In this document: positions 46,921-57,246 of the stretch, in pieces
How the letters are laid out: every line of letters begins with the position of its first letter
Numbering within the stretch: position 1 is the stretch's first letter
Source: Lindgomyces ingoldianus
Taxonomy: Eukaryota; Ascomycota; Dothideomycetes; Pleosporales; Lindgomycetaceae
Direction: 5' to 3'
DNA length: 64,000 bases
Assembly: GCF_010093535.1 (NCBI RefSeq)
Contig: NW_022985188.1
Location: forward strand, 883,917 to 947,916
Program-made: the position numbers and the translations under genes
The notes under the pieces: model-generated
What the model saw: only the letters and a program-made list of their open reading frames with translations
Databases searched by the model: none
What the model was told of the DNA's origin: nothing

Positions 46921-49900
46921 TTACTTGGCCTCACCACTCAGGGTCTTCATCTCCAGACCCGCCCTCATCTCTGCATCTTCTTTCTCTAACAACTTGTGCC
47001 CTCCGCTCCAAAGTCCCAATTTCCTTTTCACTGCCTTCCAACTTTCGATCGCGCCTATATAGACAGTGACACAGGAGAAGCTAATCCCCCATTCCCAGCC
47101 AATGGTCTCATGTTTGAAGACCTCTCGATTAATAATCGGGATGTAGATAATCGGGAACATTATTGTAAACCCCGCAACAACTGCCCAGAAGAGGAAGCGG
47201 TTTCGCCAAACGGTTGGGAAGACGGAGAGACCGGGTAGGAAGGAGGATTTAGTGTTAGGGTAGAGGTTGAACAGAGAGCGGGAGAAATGTTTGACTTCCC
47301 AGGCCGTGACAAGGAGAAGGAGGGTGATGGTGGCGTACGTGGTTGCGCGAGCGCGGAATACAATTCCACACGTCTCGTTCCAGCCTTCGTTACATCCGCT
47401 TCCGAGATTGCCACCTCCGGGTCCGATATACGCGACAAGGGAGAAAGATGCCAGACAGAGGGAACCCATGAAGAATCCGTAGATAAATTTGTCCGTAATG
47501 AGTTCCTTCGTGAAGACGCCAACTTTGAGGTCATGAGGTGGACGGAACATGATATCTGATTGGGATTCTTCAAGACCGAGGCCGATGGCGAGGAAAGAGG
47601 AGGTTATGAGGTTGACCCAGAGTATCTCAATAGGGGAAAGTGGGAAGACAGAATGGTTGTCGTTATCTTTGAAAGCGAGGCCGATGAGGAGAAGGATGAC
47701 TTGGGCGATATTAGAGATTAGGAGGTGCATGAGAAACTAAACAAATCAATCAGAACCTAGAGGCAAGTAGAGGTTTGAAATGAGATGGTATACCTTCTGG
47801 ATGTTGTCAAATAATCTCCGGCCCTCCTCGATCGCCTTCACAATCGAGGCAAAATTGTCGTTCGTAATAATCATCTCGGCAGCATCTTTTGCGACATCAC
47901 TTCCCGTTCCCATAGCCATACCAACGTTTGCTTTCTTCAGCGCAGGTGAATCATTCACACCATCTCCAGTCATGACGCAAAATCTCTGCCTTCGCGCCAT
48001 CGCATCCACCATCTTCACTTTAGAGGCTGGACTGCATCGCGCCAACACTAAGGGGAGGGTTGCCAACTTATCAATGGCTTCGTCGCTCATTTGATCGAAA
48101 TCCTTGGCAAGAATGACGGCTGAACCTGCATCTGCGTTTGGGGCTGTGGTGTTCAGGATGCCAACTTCACGCGCGATGGCCATAGCTGTCCCATGGTGAT
48201 CTCCAGTGAGCATGTGAACAGTGATTCCTGCCATTTGGCATTCCCGAACTGCTCCCGCAGTCTCTATACGAGGTGGATCATAGATAGCGACGAGCCCAAG
48301 ATAATCGAGGTCTTTCTCAACTTCCGAACGCTCTCCGACGTCTGTGCCTAAAGATAGCCTCCTGTGGGCGACACACATGACACGGAGGCCATCGTCAGCC
48401 ATCTTTTCCGCCTGGTGGAGAATAGCAATCCGCTCGCTTTCGGGGATCTTGAGAATCGGAATGATAGACTCGGGAGCACCCTTGGTGTATACGTTGAGGC
48501 GGCCGGCCTGATTATCTTTGTAGATAACCGTCATCTTCTTCACTGTCGAATCAAAAGAATATTCCGCGACGTGAGATAAAGGGAGCGACTCCAGCAGGCC
48601 GGGATTGCTCATTTCAAATCGCATAGCGAAGACGTGTAAAGCAATCTCTGTAGGCTCCCCTTTAGCAACCCATTTATTTTTCGTCTCAGACCCGTTCTCG
48701 CTCGGTGAAGTAGGACGACTTGATACACTTGATTGTCGAGTTGAAACATCAGTGTCGTGTTCGTCATCATCTCTGGCATCGCTCATTGCTTCGCTGTCTT
48801 TAGGTTCATCATTGAACTTCGAGGGAGGATCGCTAGGAGCCATAATGGTGGACAGGTTACAGAGTGAAATGGTGTGAAGAAATGTTGTTAGTAGAGCGTT
48901 TGGTCTGTAATCCTTCATGTCGATACGCTCATCATCTAGCCTAACGTATCCGCTCTCAGGGTCGAAAGGATCTGTAGTGTCATGTACCGAAATTGTTCCA
49001 ACACCAGGGATGAGTGCCTTGCGAGTGATCATTCGGCCCTGCGTTAACGTTCCTGTCTTGTCAGAACAGATGTTTGTGACACCTCCGATCGCCTCAATTG
49101 ACTGAGTCTTCCTCACAATGACCTTTTTGTCTGCCATTGATTTGGCTCCAACAGCCATTGTGATTGTGAGAACTGCGATAAGGGATTCTGGAATTACGGC
49201 GACGGCGACACAGATACCATAGATTAGGACCTCTCCACCAACCTGCCATTTATTGGCAGAAAAGACGACAATGGCTAGAGTGATAGCCAGCCCGAATAGT
49301 AGAAGAGCAAATTTACTCAAGGAGACCTGAAGGGGAGTGCCTTCCAGACCGAGGATCGTCTTCACCATCTTGATGAATTTCTTCCAAATTTCGAAAAGCC
49401 GCCCTCTCTCTTTAAAGTCATCGCCGACTTGCTGAAGCATGTGGGCAATTTTGCCAACTTCAGTTTGCATTGCCGTGGCAGTCACAATGCCAGTGCATCG
49501 TCCACCTTTCATTTCACTTCCAGCGAAGGCCAAATTCGTTCGGTCACCAGTAGGTAGATCCTCGTCGAGAAACACCTTGAATGGCGTCTTTTCGACTGGC
49601 AATGACTCTCCGGTAAGGAATGCCTCATCCGTATACGCATTCATTCCGTTGATCAGCCGCAGATCAGCAGGAACGATGCTACCAACGTCGAGGGAGACTA
49701 TGTCGCCGGGAACAAGTTTCTCTGCCTTGATCTTTTCAAACGTACCATTGCGAAGAACATTAGATTCGGGCGCAGTGAGACTCTTGAGTGACTGGATTGT
49801 CTGCTCTGCTTTGTAGTCTTGGAAAAATCTGGAGAAGTCAACAAATGGACTACGGAGGAAAGCTTGCGACTTGCCCAACGATGACATTAAGAAGAATAAC

Positions 49901-50584
49901 TGCGGTAATAACACCACCTTCGATGTAGTCATCGATACCGAAGCTGAGTCCCATGGTGATCACAAGTACCTATGAAAATTAGCGCCTGCCTGACCACATA
50001 TTCCTTTCTTCAGTCGATATCCAAACAAAGTATATCTATCGAATTTGATGATTGCTGATAGGATGTGTCACAAACTTTGAGAGAGAGGCTTGTGTCGAAC
50101 TTCTATTCCCTCGCATCTGACATGTGGGCAAATATTGGCGAAGTGCGCGTAGAGATTCCCGGATCTTCATATTTTCAATCTGTTCACTTACAAGAGTCAA
50201 ACTGTTCGACACCTGCCTCAAGAAAATCTCCCACAAGGATAGCCCTTCAGCTCCTTTAACCGTGTTAGAGCCATACAGCCCAAGACGATATTCCGCTTCG
50301 GTGACGCTGAGTCCATTGCTGTTAGGTAATCAGTGAGTTAGGTACATGTAATAAATTTAGCATGTTCCATACGTAATGTCAACGTCCAGTGCTTGGGCGA
50401 CTTGCGCTGGCGTGAGGGTATGAGGAACTCCGAGCGGTGCCGGCACTTTTCCATTGCGTGCTTGGGGCTGCAGCGTTGGTTGTTGACGTGCAGTGTTTGA
50501 TCCATGATTATTGCAGCTTGATTGGGTTCGTATAGGAGGTTCGGCTGCCTCCTCGACAGTAGGTAGCGTGCTCTCTTCACCCAT
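46921..50584 (-). CDS. ENA-type Na+/K+ efflux P-type ATPase, apparent frameshift
   Basis: Five exons on the minus strand: 50584-50373, 50317-50192, 49969-49875, 49828-47794 and 47736-46921, about 1,094 residues if frame is restored. The order is an N-terminal cation-ATPase region (NGLSVTEAEYRL ... SLWEIFLRQVSNSL), GFFQDYKAEQT, actuator TGESLPVEK, phosphorylation site SDKTGTLTQ, MLTGDHHGT, hinge TGDGVNDSP and four to six C-terminal helices. This is the fungal IID type, which expels Na+ or K+ across the plasma membrane under salt or alkaline stress. Two oddities appear. Exon 2 is one base short near 50277-50283, which breaks the frame between EYRL and LYGSN. Intron 3 (49874-49829) begins GCAAGT rather than GT. 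Without correction the product would be truncated or mis-started. Confidence 0.85.
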
Positions 50585-51592
50585 TCAATTAGAAATAGAC
50601 ACCAAAATTGGTTGTGGGAGAGAGGAAAAAAAGTTAGCGGAGTGCAGTTATAAGCGTTTGTGTACCGTTAGAGTGGGGTAACACATGACACGCCAGGGAG
50701 CTACGTGGATCCTCCAAGCTCGGCGAGTGCATCCGCGACTCTTGGTAATTTGCCATTCTCGCCTCACTCTCACTGGTAAGGGCCACGGGGATAGGAGCAC
50801 AACCCTGCGTCTCCCCACGGAATGGCTTCCCCCTGTGCGGCGATTGGAGAAACCCTGCAAAGAGGCGTGAAAGCAGAGCGTGGAGGGAACGCATACGACA
50901 CGACAGTTGCGAAGAAGCCGCCAAATGGATAGAGTAGACACTAGTTCTGGGAAAGATGATAAGACTCTTGGCTGGTTATAGAGGCTGGCTCCAAGAACCT
51001 TCTAACACCCTTTGTGTCTTGATCAAAGGTATCGATATAACACAGCCACGATGCCGAGGGCTTGGTGGTGGGCGATTGAGCGATCGTCATGTTTGCTCGA
51101 TGGACTTCGTTGGAGATCCGACGGTACGGCGCCAGAGGTGCGAGGTGCGTGGCGTGTGGCCAATACCCGATAAACTGACCTGTCAGGGGCTGTCAGCGAG
51201 AAGAAGCGTCGCTGCAACGCTCTCCAACGCTCCCATAAGGAACAGGATGCCCTAGTAGTTGTAATAAGAATACAAACGTCGCTGCAAACGGAGTAGGTGA
51301 AGGTCGGACGTCTGGTAGGTGGTTTATGGTTCATCCGATCCGAAAGTGCGACCGAAATGCCTCAGTCACGTGGAGATAAGATATAGCGAGCCTCGGCTCA
51401 AAGTGATCTTGGATCTTGGCCATCAAGGTGTCACTTCACAACATCATCAGCATCTTGTCACTGTTATCAAGGCAAACCGAGAACAATTTTAAATTCATTA
51501 CATCCAGAAGCGCCAAATGACCCTTATGATGCTGTTTTTTCCGACCCTTATGTTTCTCGTGAAATCGTAGCGCCCAACGGCCGGCCCCTCTA
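50585..51592. other. intergenic, ENA promoter side
   Basis: Only overlapping shadow-like frames of up to about 100 codons. No gene recognised. Confidence 0.4.
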
Positions 51593-51919
51593 TCAGCTCT
51601 CCCTGTGCGCCTCGGCTTCAGAGACGTCTGATGAACGACGAGGGGCAAGCTGTGTATCTGCTTCCGCCAACGCAGCCTCGAGGCTCATGTTGAAGGTTGC
51701 TGCAAGATATTGAGCGTAGCGTGTTCGATATGCCGACGCCATGTTGTCGGTAGACTTGTACAGCTCCTTTTTTGATGAAGCGCCTACACATGCATTAGAC
51801 GAAAAGCCTCCACCTGAGTGGTCATGTATACCCGATGCCGGAACGAGAACTATCGAGGGCGGGCTAGGGGATGTCTTGGGAAGAGACGAAGGAGATGTAG
51901 AGAAGGGAAGATGAGGCAT
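51593..51919 (-). CDS. possible small hypothetical protein
   Basis: A 108-residue frame. The N-terminal half is Ser/Pro-rich and the C-terminal half contains RTRYAQYLAATFNMSLEAA, a helical-looking, evenly charged segment. No homology is recognised. A GATGGT-type microsatellite lies just upstream of its start. It may be a genuine small gene or chance. Confidence 0.3.
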   Translation of the reverse strand: MPHLPFSTSPSSLPKTSPSPPSIVLVPASGIHDHSGGGFSSNACVGASSKKELYKSTDNMASAYRTRYAQYLAATFNMSLEAALAEADTQLAPRRSSDVSEAEAHRES

Positions 51920-51957
51920 GATGGTGAATGTGAATGTGAGTGTGATGGCGAGGTGAG

Positions 51958-52001
51958 GGTGATGGTGATGGTGATGGTGATGGTGATTGTGATGGTGATG
52001 G
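51958..52001 (+). repeat. GGTGAT microsatellite
   Basis: About seven tandem copies of GGTGAT, with one G-to-T type imperfection (GATTGT) in the middle. Looser GTGAATGTGA repeats precede it. Confidence 0.85.
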
Positions 52002-55000
52002 TCCTGAGGTCAAGCAAGTGTTGCTAGATGATAGCTCTCTGAGATTGATATTTTCGTTGAGAAGGATCAGGATAGAGTTGTAGGTGAGTTTCGAAGTTGA
52101 TCAATGGCTCCTTCTAGCAGAGCAGCCGCTCTCTTTATATACGGACACGACAGATCCAGTTTGAAGTACGTACCTCTCACCGCAACACCCGACGCAGCAC
52201 GAATAGTCGCAGTCTAACGATAAGTTCGAATCGGAGACCGACAGGGATGTAGTGGCTGATCACGATCATAACCAATTGTTACAGCATTATTGGCGGCTGT
52301 GTTATCACTTTATGCACCTTAATAGGAGCGTGACCCCAGCGGAGGCTAGCATGAGCCATTTCCTGATGCTTCTCCACACACCACCAGAAACCGCGCATCC
52401 GGGCGCCCAATGTAAAGTCTGGGGAAACTTCAGGGGCAACGCTGTTGATCCAAACCTTTACGGGCCACATGCAGTTTTGGTTCCCTGCTGTCGACCATGT
52501 TTCACCAATTGCCGTCTTTTTGATTTCTGCAGGTGGATTTGCATTACTCGAGCACGCAGATGGCGTCCACGATACTTGGCCAGGCGTCCCTTCTCACGAT
52601 GTTGTCTCCTTCGTCTTCACTGCTGATGTTGTATCCTTTGACTAACGCCGAGACACGCTGCATGTTCGTGTCAGCTGTTGGGATGCAAAAGCAAGAGAGG
52701 CCGCCACGTCTCCACCCTACCGTCACACCAGCCACGCATCCAATAGTGTCCTCCAGCTGAGCGATGACGAACCACGGCAACACAGTGGACGCTGCCGTGG
52801 TTAAACCAAAATGAGCGGCTTGCCTGTCCACACCTGCACGCCGCCCAGGCCGATCCAGTCAACGGCCGTGCCACCCCCGATGTGGTTTCTAGAACACAAT
52901 GTGGACACTTGTGATGAAAGGGCATGAAGAGCTTCCTCGAGACCTTTCAAACCGGTTTTCTATAGCCTGTTTCAATGCTGCATCCGTCTGCATATACCTA
53001 CCTTAGGCGCTCCTCAAGCTCGATGTTGTAGTTCAACTTTAGCCGCTGCAAAGTGCGGTTGTATCGTCGAAAGAATCCAGCACCTTTATACGTCAGTGAC
53101 CCAGTCTATTGCGCAAAGCGTGCTTTCGACATTTCAGGGGTCGGGTTCACGACACTCAAGCGACCATGGTACATGGCATGATACCATTTCGCAGCCCACA
53201 TCTCTCGCGATCTGGGGCGGAATTACGGCATAGAAATGGTTTAGAAGATGGCCAAATGTCACAATGTCAAGACACGTCGTTCTAGCGAATTCCTCGCGTG
53301 TGGCCAAGGTCACGAGCCCCGTGCGACACTACGGTGATCGTGAGGGGCTTCCAGCCCTAAGATCGCTACATTCGGCTGCTCTCCTCACGTCCGGCGAGCT
53401 CCTCCGATCTAACCACAACGACTCGTAGAGATCACCTCTTCGTTGGCCTGGGTCACTACAGGTCTCGAGATGTGATGCTTTCCAACCTCTGTTCTCTTGC
53501 AGCATCCGTCCAAGGTTCACTCAAGTCACTAGGATCCCATCAGCAGTACAGTTCTTGTTCACTTTTAGTTCCTTCGTCTGCTAAAGTTTCGTTGTATATC
53601 ATACGACCCGAATTAAGCTTCAGGTTTCACTTCTTGTATATCTTTATCGCGGCTCTCTCCCCAGCCCTCCCTTTTTATTAGCTGCTCCTCATCTTGTTGG
53701 CCACGGACTAGAATGAGCCATTTTTCGAAATGCACTGACACCTCCCCAACGGATGGTCGATCTCCAACTCTAATCCAACTTCAGTCTCTCCCAGCCAGAG
53801 GACCGACACACAAATACAGTGGACACATGCATAGTCTCTAAATCGCCACTTTATAGGTTCCTGGCTATGCGCTCTTTTTCTAACTGGACCATCGATCATC
53901 TTCCCATGGAGGGCGATTCTAGTCGAGACTTCAACGCCGCTGTCAGCTTGGATATCATGCATCGTCATCAGCATCTTCAGCCATGCGCAACCACTTCGAG
54001 CACCCATCTGTCTTGGGTATATTTAATAGGTTGATCAAACCGCCATTGGGTATTTCGGTAATGGGTGTTGTAAGACTTCATCAATCTAGCATTAACGCAA
54101 TCTTTGGCTCATGCAAGAATCCCTTCAAGACATGTGCTCACTCGGGTTACCAATGATCTAACCCCGCGAACATCGGCGGTAGGCCCCACCACCTTGCATG
54201 GCGTCTATTTTTTTTTTGGAATGAGGCAACTACTCGCTTGAGCCAACAATCTTATCAGACAACTTTCCCCCGCCCGGAAAAAAACTCTTCACGGCCTCTT
54301 CAACCTGTGCTTCGCTCTGCCAAATCGTACACCGCTGCGCTATTTTCATATTCGATACCTCGCTAGCTCCATGCAAGATAATTTTCCAACAAGCTTATCT
54401 GCATGTCGACCATTTGGGGCAGCCTTCTTCACACGTTCACGAAAAGACGCGGTTGATTCGTGTTCTTATCTTTCTGGCCATGTTTTCATCCTAAATTTGC
54501 TCCTTCGCAGACTTACTACCGAAACGGGGCCTCCGGGGCTAGGGGCCAATTGTCAGAAATGTTCCGGTCGTGGGTGAAACGGGTTCATCCTTTGAAAAGT
54601 TCAGCTTGAGCATAGTTCTGCTGAGTGCTCATAAGCGAAATCAATTGGTTTTCAGGACCTGGGGTATTCCAATGAGGGCTTCTTATTCGATCTACACCCA
54701 GGTCTATGAAGGACATCTCTTGGTGGACCTTTCCGACAAGCAAAGGTCAAGCTGGTACCCACACTTAACGTTGCCGCGCTGAAGCCTAGTTGTATGCGCC
54801 AGGATAGATGTACGTCTGAAAGATCACTTGGCTCTCAAATCACGCCCGCCCTATCCCCAAGGCACAGACTCGATCAGCAGGAAAGCCTTTATGGGACATC
54901 TGAGGATGCATTGTTAAGTATGTTCCTTTTTCGCGTAGAGGTTTCAGCCTCAAAGCTTGCACTAGGCATAGCGTATCTCTGACTCTTCAACGCGATGAAC

Positions 55001-55099
55001 ATTCAATTCGTATTTATATAAGTGGTATTTCTAACCCTGTGCAAGATTTGTTGTTTCTCCTCAGTTGCACTAACCACTGCGGTGAGCTATGACACTTCT
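52002..55099. other. gene-poor region
   Basis: About 3.1 kb. Frames at 52252-52626 (plus), 52544-52831 (minus) and 53708-54007 (minus) are mutually overlapping or isolated, and none shows domains, splice structure or secretion signals I trust. The stretch may hold decayed genes. Confidence 0.35.
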
Positions 55100-55558
55100 A
55101 TGACACTTGATTTCAAGCCACTCAGTCTTGCCCCTCTCCGAAAGAAGACACGGCGTCAAAATGAGTCCTCTATCCTCCAAAAGCTCGTCGTAGTTCTTTA
55201 CCAACCCAAGAGGAATGCGAAATTTAATTTACGGCCACACTTGGTCCAGTACCCTCACACCTTCAATGAGAACAGATTCGAGATATTTATCCACTACGGA
55301 TCGTACAGCTATAAGAGCGATCGCAGCCCATTCCCGAGAGGGCTTCCACTCTGTCTTCTTACCCGCAAACAGATTCTCTACGAGGCCATTAAAGAATTCT
55401 ACCAGAAGGCCCGGTTGGCCAATTACACCGAACCTGATGAACATGACGAGTCCTACAAATCAACTAACGACTTGATCTCACTTTCTAGATTTCGTGAGGT
55501 TGGCCATAGCTATATCACAGATGCGATTGCTTTGTCGGTTAAGGGCATTGAGGACTAG
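55100..55558 (+). CDS. truncated or divergent LPRELR-family paralogue
   Basis: An open frame of 152 residues from the ATG at 55100 (an upstream in-frame ATG at 55022 would give 178). The segment GLPLCLLTRKQILYEAIKEF parallels GLPLWLLTNKQILSEGLSEF in the intact gene 600 bp downstream, so the two are tandem relatives. This copy lacks the N-terminal LPRELRDRIYEYLL motif and most of the C-terminal half. That suggests a truncated or decaying copy, or one whose first exon I could not find. Function is unknown. Confidence 0.45.
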   Translation: MTLDFKPLSLAPLRKKTRRQNESSILQKLVVVLYQPKRNAKFNLRPHLVQYPHTFNENRFEIFIHYGSYSYKSDRSPFPRGLPLCLLTRKQILYEAIKEFYQKARLANYTEPDEHDESYKSTNDLISLSRFREVGHSYITDAIALSVKGIED

Positions 55559-56136
55559 GATCAATTTAGTTCCACTTCAGTTACAGCAACGTTCCTCCTA
55601 GATAAAGAACCAGATGAGGGACTGGATTGGGGAGATCTGGAGCCCGGGAGCTCTGAGTCCCCAAGACGTTAATCATGATTGACATTTTTCGGCGCAGTGG
55701 GCCTCATAGGGACTGCCGGATTCTAAAATAACGCATAGGGGTATTCTATGCTTCCGTGATGCCAACGGCTGCCCTCATTAAAGTTTCAGATCCACGCGAT
55801 GGACGAGTTTCATTCAGGCGTGAAGATAGGAAGCAGGTAGTTCGTCCTCCTGTGCTTCTTTCAACTCACACTTCTCTTTTGCTACATTTTGCAGGACAAG
55901 GGTGGTTACTACTGACGAGCAACGCATTATATAATTTGTTATGAGCAGTCGCCTCTCTCCAAATCCTATGCGTGGGGATAACTCCTCTGATCTGTGGTGG
56001 CTGTTGTTGCTTTTTCCAGCTGTTATTTCCTTTTGCCAAAATTGTGTTAGTAAAACCCTCATCCTCAGTGCACAACACTCTTTCGCTCTTCCTCTACTTA
56101 AATATTAAACTGAAGCTCTTCAAATATCATTCCGCA
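55559..56136. other. intergenic between tandem paralogues
   Basis: Holds the upstream region of the intact LPRELR-family gene. The frame stays open upstream of 56137 (to 55972), but that hydrophobic extension is not expected of the family. Confidence 0.4.
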
Positions 56137-57246
56137 ATGGTGTCCGCCGACAGTGCTCTAAGGCTAGGCCCCTCGTCGTTCAACCCGAAAACTATACCTG
56201 CAACCTCCTCCCTTTTCTCCAACCTACCTCGAGAATTACGCGATCGAATATATGAATATCTTCTCCATGGATCATGCTTCCAATTTCTAGAGCATATTCT
56301 ACTTGTCGTTCTCGCAAATGATGGCTCTGATGGCTCGGTTAGCGGTCTACCACTTTGGCTCCTCACAAACAAGCAAATCCTGAGCGAGGGACTCTCTGAA
56401 TTTTACCGTCATGCCCGTTGCATCCGGACTTCTATGCGAAGGGATGTTCCTCTGAAATGGTGCAACCAATGCAAGCCAGCCTCCGGCCAGTATTCCTTTG
56501 GCGATGCGCATCTTCTAAGAGTACATCAGATCCAAACGATTGATCTTGACAATATTGAGTTCACCTACTATACCAAGTATCCAGAAGGCACACCAGCTAC
56601 TCTTTTCCTCAATCGTGGATACCCGGTTCTCCCATTAGACCATTGGCTACGGGGTCAACGACACTCCCTAAAGAATCTTAAACTCACGTTTCTTATTGCA
56701 GGGTCTTACCCTTCAATTTATAATGCGGAGGAATGGAAAGTGGACCTCTCCCCTATGAGATATTTGGGTACTCCAGCGAATGTTGAGTTTACCATTAAGG
56801 AACCGAGATTGCTCAAAGGAGATATTGGCCACGTCCGCGCGTGTGCTGCGGTTCTACAACTTCTTCAAATGGAGTTGGAATTTATGGCTAAGAGTTTAGT
56901 CGGTGCGGAGAAGAGCGGATGCGTTGTTAAAGATTGGATCGCTCTAAAAGGCAAGTCCGAGGGCCAGTATGAGGACACTTGGGAACATGAATGGCATCTA
57001 CGAGTGAATCGAGGAGTAAATCGAGCCGAGCGAAGGGAGGTTGATAACGTTGGACTGCTGTTCTGGAAACTATATTCTCACCCAGACCAAAGCTACGAAA
57101 GAGTGAAGGGGAACCAGGATGGATGGATGGAGTGGCGTTGTAAGAGGACAACTGATAGAATCAGGGTAGAGGTGCCTGATAGCCGGCGCCTCACTCAAAC
57201 CTCGCAACATCCTAATACAGAGGTTCGAAACCTTATTATAGCGTAA
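56137..57246 (+). CDS. LPRELR-type F-box-like protein of unknown function
   Basis: An intronless 369-residue frame. Residues about 27-42 read SNLPRELRDRIYEYLL, the motif that opens a large group of uncharacterised ascomycete proteins related to F-box domains. The 'PLWLLTNKQILSEGLSEFYR' block that usually follows is also present. The remainder has mixed alpha/beta character without recognisable catalytic motifs; there is a WCNQCKP cysteine pair near residue 105. A Skp1-adaptor or scaffold role is possible but unproven. A shorter, divergent relative lies directly upstream, and a stop-ridden relic of the same type lies at about 21.1 kb, so the family appears to duplicate and decay in this genome. 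Confidence 0.72.
   Translation: MVSADSALRLGPSSFNPKTIPATSSLFSNLPRELRDRIYEYLLHGSCFQFLEHILLVVLANDGSDGSVSGLPLWLLTNKQILSEGLSEFYRHARCIRTSMRRDVPLKWCNQCKPASGQYSFGDAHLLRVHQIQTIDLDNIEFTYYTKYPEGTPATLFLNRGYPVLPLDHWLRGQRHSLKNLKLTFLIAGSYPSIYNAEEWKVDLSPMRYLGTPANVEFTIKEPRLLKGDIGHVRACAAVLQLLQMELEFMAKSLVGAEKSGCVVKDWIALKGKSEGQYEDTWEHEWHLRVNRGVNRAERREVDNVGLLFWKLYSHPDQSYERVKGNQDGWMEWRCKRTTDRIRVEVPDSRRLTQTSQHPNTEVRNLIIA

Noticed and set aside
52252..52831. Overlapping frames on both strands
   Set aside because: No recognisable product in either direction, and the two strands compete.
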